Under the pieces are notes generated by a model. That model saw nothing but the letters and a program-made list of their open reading frames with translations, ran no database searches and was not told the DNA's origin. Of a stretch of 12,251 nt of DNA, positions 1 through 8,300 are shown one piece after another. How positions within the stretch are numbered: position 1 is the first letter of the stretch; each line of letters begins with the position of its first letter. Location of the stretch: the NCBI GenBank assembly GCA_964608095.1, contig CAZSMK010000138.1, forward strand, positions 1-12,251. The letters run 5' to 3'. This stretch comes from CAZSMK01 sp964608095. GTDB taxonomy: Bacteria > Sumerlaeota > Sumerlaeia > MWCT01 > JAGHBZ01. Position numbers and translations under genes: made by a program.

Positions 1-1
1 T

Positions 2-604
2 ATCTATGAGTTGACACTTGGTCCCGCGATCGAGCCTTTCATGTATGAATATGCAATAGTTCCTGCGCAATTTTCTGAATCGGACATAACCTTGAAAGAA
101 AAATTTCTCCCCTTTTTAACATCGATTTTTATTCACGGCGGGTGGTTTCACGTGATTTTCAATATGTGGGTTTTTTGGATTTTCGGAGATAACGTGGAAG
201 ATCGTCTCGGGCATGTCCGCTATTTTCTTTTTTACATTGTATGCGGTGTAGCTGCGGGATTCGTCCATTTCCTTACTAAATACAATTCCGCTCTTCCGAC
301 GGTAGGCGCCAGTGGTGCTATCGCCGGAGTTATGGGGGCGTATTTAATTCTTTTCCCTCTTGCAAGGGTTGTCGTCCTTGTACCGATTTTTTTCTTCCCC
401 TTCTTTTTTGAAATGCCGGCGTTCTTTTTTCTCGCCTTCTGGTTCTTTATGCAGTTCTACGGAGGGTACGTGGATCTATTGGGATTAAGTGGAGATTTCA
501 GGGGAATTGCATGGTGGGCTCATGCAGGTGGTTTCGTTATAGGGATGATTACAGTTAAATTCCTCTTAAAAGAAAAACGCTCTACATGGTTTGGTTCGCA
601 TTGA
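2..604 (+). CDS. Rhomboid family intramembrane serine protease, N-terminally truncated by the window edge
   Basis: Rhomboids are polytopic membrane proteases that cut transmembrane substrates within the bilayer. The visible 200 residues (first full codon at base 2) keep the family core: the loop FIHGGWFHVIFNMWVFW (about residues 43-59), the nucleophile motif GASG with Ser about residue 104, and the partner histidine in WWAHAGG at about residue 174, so both catalytic residues are present. Between them lies a very Phe-rich hydrophobic stretch (about residues 120-155). The reading frame is open to the left edge (IYELTLGP), which matches the end of the first membrane helix in this family, so the real start lies upstream; the TTG at 11 is internal and not a likely start. 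The stop at 602-604 is followed by 103 bases before the next gene. Substrate is unknown. Confidence 0.93.
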   Translation: MYELTLGPAIEPFMYEYAIVPAQFSESDITLKEKFLPFLTSIFIHGGWFHVIFNMWVFWIFGDNVEDRLGHVRYFLFYIVCGVAAGFVHFLTKYNSALPTVGASGAIAGVMGAYLILFPLARVVVLVPIFFFPFFFEMPAFFFLAFWFFMQFYGGYVDLLGLSGDFRGIAWWAHAGGFVIGMITVKFLLKEKRSTWFGSH

Positions 605-707
605 TAAATAAGTAGACTATGAGGGAAGATTTAGTATAAAAGTCTGGAGATTTTTATTCGTTCTGTAATAATGCTTTATATCTTATTGATCAAAACGGGT
701 GAACACA

Positions 708-1547
708 ATGGATTTTTCCACAGTTCTCTGGATTGTTTTTTTGGTGTTTATTTTTTCGTTGCCTGCGGCGAAACGTCGTTTTCTCGATTATTCCCGTCAG
801 GCGGTCATGCGTAAACTGCAGAAGAAACGAAAAAGCCGATGTATTCTTCTTGTGCACCGGCAAGAGACCATGTCGTTCTTCGGCATACCCGTTATTCGCT
901 TTATCGATATCAATGATTCAGAAGAAGTAATGAGGGCGATCCGCCTGACCGATCCAGAGGTGCCGATCGACTTGATCCTTCACACCCCCGGTGGCTTGGT
1001 CCTGGCGTCGCTGCAGATCGCTCATGCCATTCGACGCCACACCGGGAAAGTGACCGTGTTTGTCCCGCATTACGCGATGTCGGGCGGTTCTATGATCGCG
1101 CTCGCCGCTGACAAGATCGTTATGGACCCCAATGCCGTGCTTGGTCCTGTGGACCCACAAGTGGGTACCTATCCCGCTGTTTCTCTTTTGAGCGTCCTCG
1201 AAGAAAAGAATAAAGATCGTATTGACGATGAGACGCTTGTGTATGCGGATGTCGGGCGCAAAGCGATACGGCAGGTAAAAGAAGAAGTGTTTGAGTTGCT
1301 TTTATCCAAGATGGAGCAGGAGAAGGCTGAGGAGCTTGCCGATCTGCTCTCACGAGGGCATTGGACACACGATCACCCCATTACGTTTGAAGATGCAAAG
1401 AAACTCGGTCTGCCGGTTTCCTCCGAGATGCCCAAAGAAATTTACGAATTGATGGAGCTGTTCCCTCAGCCTGTCAGGATGCAACCCGCAGTTCAGTATA
1501 TACCCGAACCACATCATGCACCACCTCGAAGACCGAAACAATCATAG
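708..1547 (+). CDS. Membrane-anchored Clp-fold serine protease, SDH/SppA-like
   Basis: The 279-residue protein resembles the serine dehydrogenase proteinase (SDH) family, relatives of ClpP and SppA. One hydrophobic helix (about residues 5-21, TVLWIVFLVFIFSLPAA) followed by a strongly basic stretch should anchor it with the protease domain in the cytoplasm. The domain shows HTPGGL (residues 92-97, the oxyanion/substrate-binding loop) and AMSGGSMIALAAD, with S125 as the likely nucleophile, then DPNAVLGPVDPQ. The C-terminus is Pro/His/Arg-rich. I chose ATG 708 because GGGTG (697-701) precedes it by six bases; an in-frame GTG at 699 would add three residues. It lies 25 bases before rnhB and may be co-transcribed with it. 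Substrate is unknown; family assignment is good, catalytic details are inferred from relatives. Confidence 0.88.
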   Translation: MDFSTVLWIVFLVFIFSLPAAKRRFLDYSRQAVMRKLQKKRKSRCILLVHRQETMSFFGIPVIRFIDINDSEEVMRAIRLTDPEVPIDLILHTPGGLVLASLQIAHAIRRHTGKVTVFVPHYAMSGGSMIALAADKIVMDPNAVLGPVDPQVGTYPAVSLLSVLEEKNKDRIDDETLVYADVGRKAIRQVKEEVFELLLSKMEQEKAEELADLLSRGHWTHDHPITFEDAKKLGLPVSSEMPKEIYELMELFPQPVRMQPAVQYIPEPHHAPPRRPKQS

Positions 1548-1572
1548 GACGTGAATATACGTGATCTGAAAT

Positions 1573-2346
1573 ATGCTACGTCGGGAAAAATATTTCGCCC
1601 CTGAAGGGTGCCGGTTGATTGCCGGTCTGGATGAATCCGGTCGGGGACCACTTGCTGGACCGGTGGTAACTGCCGCAGTGATAATTCCTGACGATATCTC
1701 TTTTCCCGGTCTGGATGATTCAAAAAGACTTAAACCGAATGAACGAAACAGACTTTTTGATCTGATTTTGACAAAGGCAGTGGGCTTTTCGGTTGACGTG
1801 GCAACCGCTGAAGAGATCGATCATGTTAATATCCTGGAGGCTACTAAACGCTCATCCTATCGTGCTTTAAGCAAACTCCAGGTTGTCCCGGATTTTATCC
1901 TTACGGATGCACTGAAACTCGAGCGTCTCACCATCCGGCATCTTCCCATAATAAAAGGCGACCAGTCATGCCGTGCCATTGCCGCGGCTTCCATCATAGC
2001 GAAAGTGTATCGGGACAGGTTGATGTGTGCGTATCACCGGGAGTTTCCTCAATACGGATTCGGGGAGCATAAGGGATATGGAACCAAATCACATCTTGAC
2101 GCCCTCGAGCGACATGGACCCAGTACCATACACCGGTTATCTTTTCATGGTATATGCTGGTTTCAGCACAATCTCATTTACTCGCGGACCTTCAGTTATT
2201 TAAAACGCCGGATCGACGGCTTCAGGGGTAATCAAGCGGCTTTTACCCGTCTTGAGACAGAAATTGGTGGCTTGGCTCAATTTCTCCCGGCGAGAGAGAT
2301 AAAAGAATGTAGGGGCTTACTCAAGTCGTGTCCAATAGCCAGATAA
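1573..2346 (+). CDS. rnhB: Ribonuclease HII with a C-terminal extension
   Basis: RNase HII nicks the RNA strand of RNA-DNA hybrids and starts removal of single ribonucleotides from chromosomal DNA in the cytoplasm. The signature GLDESGRGPLAGPVV gives the first two catalytic acids, D20 and E21; D112 in LTDALKLE and D130 in IKGDQS complete the DEDD set, with the same 18-residue spacing between the last two as in the E. coli enzyme. AAASIIAKVYRD and HGPSTIHRLSFHG are further family hallmarks. The usual enzyme is about 200 residues and ends just after the last motif; this one has 257, with roughly 60 extra residues of no recognised domain. The start is limited by an in-frame TGA at 1567-1569, so ATG 1573 is the first possible start, although no strong Shine-Dalgarno sequence precedes it. 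Confidence 0.96.
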   Translation: MLRREKYFAPEGCRLIAGLDESGRGPLAGPVVTAAVIIPDDISFPGLDDSKRLKPNERNRLFDLILTKAVGFSVDVATAEEIDHVNILEATKRSSYRALSKLQVVPDFILTDALKLERLTIRHLPIIKGDQSCRAIAAASIIAKVYRDRLMCAYHREFPQYGFGEHKGYGTKSHLDALERHGPSTIHRLSFHGICWFQHNLIYSRTFSYLKRRIDGFRGNQAAFTRLETEIGGLAQFLPAREIKECRGLLKSCPIAR

Positions 2347-2361
2347 AAGAAGAGAGAAATG

Positions 2362-2393
2362 TTCAGGTCACCTGAAAGAGGAATCTTTTTTTT
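2362..2393 (+). terminator. Possible weak terminator after rnhB (palindrome plus T-run)
   Basis: The 15-base dyad TTCAGGT-C-ACCTGAA (2362-2376) starts 16 bases after the rnhB stop, and eight T residues follow at 2386-2393. A second small stem, AAAGA (2375-2379) with TCTTT (2384-2388), directly abuts the T-run. The stems are short and the palindrome's best hairpin has only five pairs around a five-base loop, so termination may be partial; the perfect dyad could instead be a protein-binding operator in the pgsA leader (2347-2464). Confidence 0.4.
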
Positions 2394-2464
2394 GAGCAGA
2401 AATCTTCAGGCGGCGGGTAACGAAAGTTTTAAAAAGAGACCTGTTTTTTGAGTTGAAAAACATC

Positions 2465-3094
2465 ATGAACCTTGCAAACAAATTAACACTCAGCCGTGTC
2501 ATCATAATACCTTTCTTTATCTTTTTTCTGTTGTATGAACAAGTCGGGTCGGATCTAACCTTGATAGCTTCTTTTCGTGTTATGGCGTTGTTGTCATTTG
2601 TCTATGCGACTATAACGGATATTATTGATGGGATTATCGCCAGGAAATATAATATGATCACTAATTTCGGACGACTTTTTGACCCCCTTGCCGATAAACT
2701 GCTTGTAAGCGCTGCCTTTATAAGTTTTGTGGAAATGAATATCTACCCTGCATGGATAGTAATCGTAATCCTCTCACGTGAGTTTCTTATCACCGGTTTG
2801 AGAACCCTGGGCATAATGCAAGGGCGCGTAATCCATGCGAGCGGTTGGGGTAAACATAAGACCTTCTGGCAGATAGTCACTGTCATGGCGACTCTGATAT
2901 TTCTCTGTTCCAGGGATATCCTTTCGATCCATGAATTGTGGGCGATACTCACCTTAAACGATGTCCCGATTGAATTGATTTGCAAAACATTTTTGAAATT
3001 ATTAATTTATATATGTATGTTTTTTACGATTTTATCGGGGTTTATTTATTTCTTAAAAAACAGGGATATTATGGTAATGGAAGTGACCTCATGA
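2465..3094 (+). CDS. pgsA: CDP-diacylglycerol--glycerol-3-phosphate 3-phosphatidyltransferase
   Basis: This integral inner-membrane enzyme makes phosphatidylglycerophosphate from CDP-diacylglycerol and glycerol-3-phosphate, the committed step to phosphatidylglycerol and cardiolipin. The full CDP-alcohol phosphatidyltransferase motif D-x2-DG-x2-AR-x8-G-x3-D-x3-D is present: D52, D55-G56, A59-R60, G69, D73 and D77. The N-terminus MNLANKLTLSR matches the usual family start, so I chose ATG 2465 rather than the in-frame TTG at 2453, which would add four residues; neither has a strong ribosome binding site. At 209 residues it is slightly longer than the E. coli enzyme, mainly through an enlarged stretch after about residue 140. 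Several hydrophobic helices are evident. The TGA stop overlaps the ATG of the next gene (ATGA), indicating translational coupling. Confidence 0.94.
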   Translation: MNLANKLTLSRVIIIPFFIFFLLYEQVGSDLTLIASFRVMALLSFVYATITDIIDGIIARKYNMITNFGRLFDPLADKLLVSAAFISFVEMNIYPAWIVIVILSREFLITGLRTLGIMQGRVIHASGWGKHKTFWQIVTVMATLIFLCSRDILSIHELWAILTLNDVPIELICKTFLKLLIYICMFFTILSGFIYFLKNRDIMVMEVTS

Positions 3095-3636
3095 GAACCT
3101 GTTCGACAGCAGTTATTTTTATATCTATTCTGGCGTGTGGATGTTCGCTCCAGGATAAACATTTTAGGATTTCACCTCAATTTTCTGTCAACCTTGCCGT
3201 CCCTTCCGAAGAGTGGGCTGATTCCGACACCTTTACCTCTGCGGAACAGGCTGTTTTCGAGCAATTCGGTAAACCTAATTTCATCCGGATATGGTGGGAT
3301 GAGAATGGACGCATCAAAACGTATCTCGAAGTCGACCGGGATATATCCTCGCGATTATATCGTGAAAAAGAGAAGAGCTGGATTTATAAGAATGACGAAA
3401 AGGAAATTATCTTTCCTGACGCAAATAATTTTGAAGTTCTACCCCTCTCGCCCAAACTGAAAATACTGTGTCAATACGGTGACCCGGAGAACAGGAAAAT
3501 CAATGAAGAGGTATCGACCAGTAAACAAGTGGAGGTCTGGCAGTATTATACACTTGGAAAAATTTTCACTTTTTGGGATAATATACTCGTAAAAGAACAA
3601 ACGGTTCCTCGGCTGGGAACGAAAATCAAGACTTGA
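3091..3636 (+). CDS. Small lipoprotein of unknown function coupled to pgsA
   Basis: A 181-residue protein that I do not recognise. It begins with a short lipoprotein-type signal, MRTCSTAVIFISILACGCS; C16 (ILAC) or C18 would be lipidated. The mature part contains two similar blocks: FGKP (59-62) followed later by SWIY (96-99), and YGDP (129-132) followed by VWQY (149-152) with KIFTFWDN after it. This suggests a diverged internal duplication of a small beta-rich unit; the resemblance to SmpA/OmlA-like folds is only an impression. The start is ATG 3091, overlapping the pgsA stop by four bases, with GGAAG (3079-3083) seven bases upstream; the frame is open further left inside pgsA, but only this start gives a signal peptide. 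It is probably in the pgsA transcript rather than the next unit, which has its own promoter. Envelope location is inferred; function is unknown. Confidence 0.8.
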   Translation: MRTCSTAVIFISILACGCSLQDKHFRISPQFSVNLAVPSEEWADSDTFTSAEQAVFEQFGKPNFIRIWWDENGRIKTYLEVDRDISSRLYREKEKSWIYKNDEKEIIFPDANNFEVLPLSPKLKILCQYGDPENRKINEEVSTSKQVEVWQYYTLGKIFTFWDNILVKEQTVPRLGTKIKT

Positions 3637-3674
3637 ATCACTTAAAAACCATTGATTTTATAAGCCATTTTTGT

Positions 3675-3703
3675 TTGACATATATCCTTGAGGGTTTTAT
3701 ACA
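3675..3703 (+). promoter_or_regulatory. Sigma70-type promoter of the five-gene cluster
   Basis: A perfect -35 hexamer TTGACA (3675-3680) is separated by 17 bases from TATACA (3698-3703), which matches the -10 consensus at four of six positions. Transcription would begin near 3710, giving a leader of about 40 bases before the ATG at 3748. It lies in the only gap of more than 100 bases between pgsA and 9180, which supports one transcript for the genes that follow. Confidence 0.7.
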
Positions 3704-3747
3704 TAACCTTTGAATATTTTAAAGAAAAAATGAGGGAGATGAATAAA

Positions 3748-4686
3748 ATGATACGTTGCATTAAACAGGGAACAATAATTCTGGCGTTGATGAGTTTGGT
3801 TCTGCCCGTAATAGGGCAGTTGAACCCGTTCGAGACAGGAGGCGCTGAAGCTCCGTTGGTTGAATCGAGTCCGACCGGAGGGCTTGATGCATCGGAGTAT
3901 ACGGGACAAGCCGAATCAGCAGCAGGCAGAGGAACACAACCCGGGGTAAGTTTTCCGGTTTCTCCGGAAGCAGCTGAGTTCGGAGGTCCGATGGATCCGG
4001 AGATGATGATGTACAACGCCCAGTTCCGTAGGGAAATGATGGGCGCCCCTCAACAACAACTTCTTCCTACTCCCACTCCTTTTATTCGTATGATTCGTGT
4101 TGTTACAGGCAGGCGTGTGAAATGTGCAGTCTGTGGGAGGTTACTTGAAGATATTCGTTATGAAGAAGTTCCGGAAACGTTAAAAGATCAATACTATGAC
4201 GACGGCACCCACGGTGATGAAGTTGCAAACGACGGCACCTATACTAATATAGAAGAAATCTCTGATGTGGTTGGACCAGGATGCCTTGCAATTGAAACCA
4301 GGCTGATCAACTTGTTACTTACATCTGAAGAACTTGGGCCTCTGGGCTTTTTCCGTCTATTCACTCTTACGGATGAACCTATCTCCAATATCCCTAAGCG
4401 CATAAATACGGAAGAAGACCTTGATAACAAGCTCGAATCATGGGCGAATGTTTTCCTGCGAATGTTCCGCAAAAATAAAGATGATATATATAGTGAATTT
4501 TACAGTCTCTATGTACCACCGCCTCCTGTGAAGCCCAAATTTCCCTTGCCTCCCGGATTCAATCCTCCTGAGATAGACAAAATGAAAGAGGAAATGGAAG
4601 CACAAGAGCGTGAACGTGCCGTGGGTGAACCCATGGGTGGAGCCAGTAGCCGGTATTATGAAGGCGGCATGATGATGGGGATTTAA
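3748..4686 (+). CDS. Secreted protein of unknown function with CxxC pair and Pro/Met-rich tail
   Basis: First gene after the promoter; 312 residues, not recognised. ATG 3748 is chosen because AGGGAG (3733-3738) precedes it by nine bases and the protein then starts with a signal peptide, MIRCIKQGTIILALMSLVLPVIGQ, with likely cleavage after G23. In-frame ATGs at 3730 and 3739 would only lengthen the N-region. A Gly/Pro/Glu-rich low-complexity segment (about 25-105) is followed by VKCAVCGRLL, with C126 and C129 forming a CxxC that could bind a metal or form a disulfide. Next is DDGTHGDEVANDGTYT (about 151-166), an Asp/Gly loop of a kind common in bacterial surface proteins and plausibly calcium-binding. 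A helical segment (about 180-255) leads to a Pro-rich stretch, a charged helix and a Gly/Met-rich end (EGGMMMGI). A hairpin separates it from the next gene, 35 bases on. Confidence 0.82.
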   Translation: MIRCIKQGTIILALMSLVLPVIGQLNPFETGGAEAPLVESSPTGGLDASEYTGQAESAAGRGTQPGVSFPVSPEAAEFGGPMDPEMMMYNAQFRREMMGAPQQQLLPTPTPFIRMIRVVTGRRVKCAVCGRLLEDIRYEEVPETLKDQYYDDGTHGDEVANDGTYTNIEEISDVVGPGCLAIETRLINLLLTSEELGPLGFFRLFTLTDEPISNIPKRINTEEDLDNKLESWANVFLRMFRKNKDDIYSEFYSLYVPPPPVKPKFPLPPGFNPPEIDKMKEEMEAQERERAVGEPMGGASSRYYEGGMMMGI

Positions 4687-4688
4687 CG

Positions 4689-4702
4689 AGGCGTTCACGC
4701 CT
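4689..4702 (+). repeat. Intercistronic hairpin
   Basis: AGGCG-TTCA-CGCCT forms a five-pair GC-rich stem with a four-base loop, two bases after the preceding stop codon and 19 bases before the next ATG. No T-run follows, so it is not a terminator; it may protect the upstream message end or tune expression of the downstream gene, whose ribosome binding site is weak. Confidence 0.45.
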
Positions 4703-4721
4703 GGCTGGATAATTCAATACG

Positions 4722-5279
4722 ATGAAAGTAGCGAAAATAGCACATCCCGGTGAAACACTTACCGATTTGAAGGAACTCTATGACCTCTGGTTGAAGTTTC
4801 GTAAGTATTACCTTAAATCTTTTACTACCGAACCTATCAGCCGAGAAGATGAACAACGATTCCTCGAGATAAAAAGCAGTATTGCCAAGTATCACCGTGT
4901 GTTGTCCGACGAGATACATGAAAGCCTATATTTTGCGGGTGATAAAATAATTGAGCTCCTTCGAAAAAGCATTTCTGTAGGTCATTTACGCAGCCTCCCT
5001 CTTGTTGACAAGCAACTGTATTATAAGACGTGGCATTACATCTTTCTCCATATCGGGAGAACAGTGGGGGCGTATCAATTCATTACCGAAGGTTTTGTCC
5101 CACCTAAGAAGGCAGGCAAAAAAGATGAAGGAGTGACCATATCAGGACTGAAATCGATGGCAGGCTCTGCAGGTGAAGGCAAAAAGAAAAAGCCCAAGAA
5201 CACTGCAGGGAAAATTTTTGGTGTCATAGTGTTACTTATTATTGCCGTTATTGTGGTTATTGTGGTATCACAACGTTAA
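4722..5279 (+). CDS. Tail-anchored helical membrane protein, paralogue of the gene at 8695
   Basis: A 185-residue protein of unknown function. Residues 1-120 are predicted helical and contain LW (22-23), ISREDE (39-44), DKIIELL (74-80), an LRS motif (89-91) and a conserved WH pair (W104-H105). A flexible Lys/Gly linker (about 128-162) leads to one very hydrophobic helix (about 165-182, GVIVLLIIAVIVVIVV) that ends three residues before the C-terminus. With no N-terminal signal and a basic run before the helix, it should be a tail-anchored inner-membrane protein with its main domain in the cytoplasm. Its helical domain aligns nearly without gaps with the protein encoded at 8695-9180. The ribosome binding site is poor (only GGA at 4707-4709). 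It is followed after 42 bases by the large repeat lipoprotein. Confidence 0.82.
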   Translation: MKVAKIAHPGETLTDLKELYDLWLKFRKYYLKSFTTEPISREDEQRFLEIKSSIAKYHRVLSDEIHESLYFAGDKIIELLRKSISVGHLRSLPLVDKQLYYKTWHYIFLHIGRTVGAYQFITEGFVPPKKAGKKDEGVTISGLKSMAGSAGEGKKKKPKNTAGKIFGVIVLLIIAVIVVIVVSQR

Positions 5280-5321
5280 TTTATGACATGTGTCGCAACT
5301 TATTTGTGGAGGAGTAATGGA

Positions 5322-8300
5322 ATGAGGAAAAAAGATCGACGTCCATTCGTGAACCTTTGGCTTGTAGCAGTTTTGATGTTTCTCATCCTCTTTTCAGGCT
5401 GTACAAAACAGCGAGCGAAGATGGCTCTTGATCGTGCCAAGAAAGTGGCAACTGAGGCGGAACAACAGGAAGCTGAAAAATATAAACCGGAGCTGCTGCA
5501 GGAAACACGCACGAGAATCGACGATGCCAACAATCAGTATAACCAGCGAAATTATTCCCGTGCCCTGGAAATTGCCAAGCAAGCGGTCGAGCAGGCAAAT
5601 GAAACCCTTGAAAACACCAAGATCGAACGAGCAAGTGATAAGCTCAATCAAGCCAAACAATCTATCGATATTGCAAACACCAACGACGGCAGCACGCAGG
5701 ACCCGGAGCGATATAAGCGAATTCAGGAACTCTTCGAAGAAGCCCAGGAGAGAAACACCAAGAATAAATGGGACGATGTTATTGAATTATCCAACGAGGT
5801 GATCTCAGAGGTAGAGATTCTTCTCCAGCGTTTAAAGAATCAGGCGGAAAGGGATTTGACCGATGCCCAGAATGCACTTAATAGTTTAGAGGCTGAAGGA
5901 GCGGAACAATATGCGCCTGAGGCTATTATCGAGGTAAAAGACCTGGTAAATAAGGTTGAGACATTGATACGTGAGAACAAGGATTATATCAGCGCGCAGA
6001 ATACCGCCCAATATGCGATAAGGAAGGCAGCCGAGGGCATCACTAAAACCAAAGAACGGAAATCACAGGAAAAGATCAAAAAAATCGAATCTGATCTCGC
6101 TCTTGCCATCACCAAGGGAGCTGAAATTTATGCGCGCGACATGCTTGAAAAAGTCAACACTACCTTCGAAGCCATGATCAGGGATTATTTCAGCAAGAAC
6201 TTCGACCGCGTTCTTATGACCTCTCCTCTTCTTGAGAGTAGCGTAGCGGAACTTCTCGAGACGACCAAACGGAAGGCGGCTGAGGCTCGGATAAAGGCTG
6301 TTGAGCAAACCATTACCGAGCTCATCGATGGAGGAGCCAAGCAATATCTTCCCGGACGTGTGGAAGTGCTTGAACAGAACCTCACCGAAGCAAAAGAAAA
6401 GTATGACCAAAAAGAGTATGAAGAGGCGGAGACCATCTGCCTTCTTGCACTTGATGAGGGTGAAAAGATTCGCTCGGATTTTAACGATCTGGCTCTCGAT
6501 GCCATGCGAAATGCTACTGAGGCGTTGAACATCGCCCAAGATGTCTTTGAACAGATGGAACATATCTTTATAACGGAACCGCTTTCCACGATGTCACCGG
6601 TTGAACGAGAATTCGAGAATGCAAAAGAAACGCTCAAGACCGAATTAGAGACGTCGGTACAGAACGCTAGACTCAATATCGAAATTGCGCAATTACGGCA
6701 GGAAAACGGGGAGTACAGGCGTTCAATAGAAATATCGGGCGAAGTGAGAAAAGCTGCTGAAGCGATATTGCAAGAAACGTATCACGTGGTGGCACATAAC
6801 GCCATAATGGAACTTGCCCAGAACATCAGCAATTACGAGCGTGATGGTGGGCGAGAATATGCCCCGCGCGAACTGGAGAAAACACGTGAACTTCTCCAAG
6901 AATCAAAAGACATTCTTGCCCAAAATAGATACAAGGAGGCGGTGAATAAAGCAGCAGAAGCTCGCGCCCAGATGGAGGTTATGGTACAGGAAATCCATAA
7001 AACCGCAGTTGGCTATCTCCAGGAAGCAAAAGAACGCCTTGCAGACGCAGACAAATACCAGGCAACGAAATACAAGAAAGCGGACTTACTGAAAACACAG
7101 GAGCTTTTAAATCAGGCTGAAGCGCAATTGCAAGGGCAGGAATTAAAGCCGGCGGTAGAAAAAGCCTTTGCCGCCTCTGATTTGATTAAATCCGCCTTGA
7201 TGGAGTCAACAAAGTTATGGGCACAGGAAGAATTGAGCACAGCAGAGGCAAAAATTCTTCGCGCTCAAGAGGCAGGCGCAGGTGATTATGCACCCGAATC
7301 CCTCGACCAGGCTCGCAAACTTCACGATTCAGCCCAACAATTGTTGGAAGAGGGCTCTTTTCTCGAGGCAAAAGATCTTGCAGAGAAATCATCGGAAATC
7401 TCCGACCGTGCTCTCTATAAAAAGATAAACGAAGCTGAAAACCTGATTACCGAGGCGAAATCCTACGGTGGCTGGGATCGCGAATTCGAACTGCTTAGCC
7501 AATCTCTCGAGAATGCCAGGAAAAGCCGTGAATTAATCGAACAGCGCGATTACATCAGCTCTCGTTTATATGCCAAGCAAGCAATTAAACAAGCACAATC
7601 CGCTCTCGTAGAGTCCAAGATAAAAACCTTCAATGATCGCACGGGCCAGATTCGAAAGACACTACAGGTCTCTATGAATAAAGGAATGAACTATTTTGAA
7701 CCGGAAGGCTCAAAGGATATTATCGCTCGTATCGGCAAGCTCGAATCGGAATTCGACGTTGCACGCTATGATTATTATAGAAAGGAACTGGATAAAATCG
7801 ATGCGGATTTGAACATGTACCTGAGTTCCGTTCCTGAGGCGCTCAACTCGATAATCGAGGAGGAAGAAGCCCGCTTGAATCAAATTGAGCCTGAATTTGA
7901 AACCATTAATCCCGAAAAAATTGAAGAAGCACGGCGATTGCTCAAATATACCAGGATCGATTTCGAAAAAGACCAATATGCAAAGGCATATCGACAGCTG
8001 AAAGAAGCCGATGAAATGGTCAATAAAATGGAAACCATAATCGCAGACGAGCGTTACATGGCACAAGTTTCCCAGATGCTGGATGAACTCGATTCAGTCA
8101 TGGATGAATTTCGTCAAATGCTCAGTATCAGTCCGGAAATGATTCTGCGGGTTGCTACTGACCCACAGGGTCAGGCAAGAATGCTTTCGATTTCAACCAC
8201 TCTCGGTCCCGGACAGTTCAGGGAGAAAACCTCCACGCTCTACGAAAAGGCAGCCAGAATCAATGCTCCCGGAACCAAGAAAAATCTCCATGAAGCGTTT

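Noticed and set aside
612..640. Possible promoter before the SDH protease (TAGACT, 16 bases, TATAAA)
   Set aside because: The -35 matches only four of six bases in an A/T-rich gap; plausible but too weak to list as a feature.
5283..5321. Upstream in-frame start (ATG 5283) for the giant lipoprotein
   Set aside because: The ribosome binding site GGAGGAG and the lipoprotein signal both point to ATG 5322; the extra 13 residues would precede a normal signal peptide.
6063..6676. Long minus-strand open frames opposite the giant lipoprotein gene
   Set aside because: They mirror the Glu/Lys/Ala-rich repeat coding sequence, have no ribosome binding sites and look like composition shadows.
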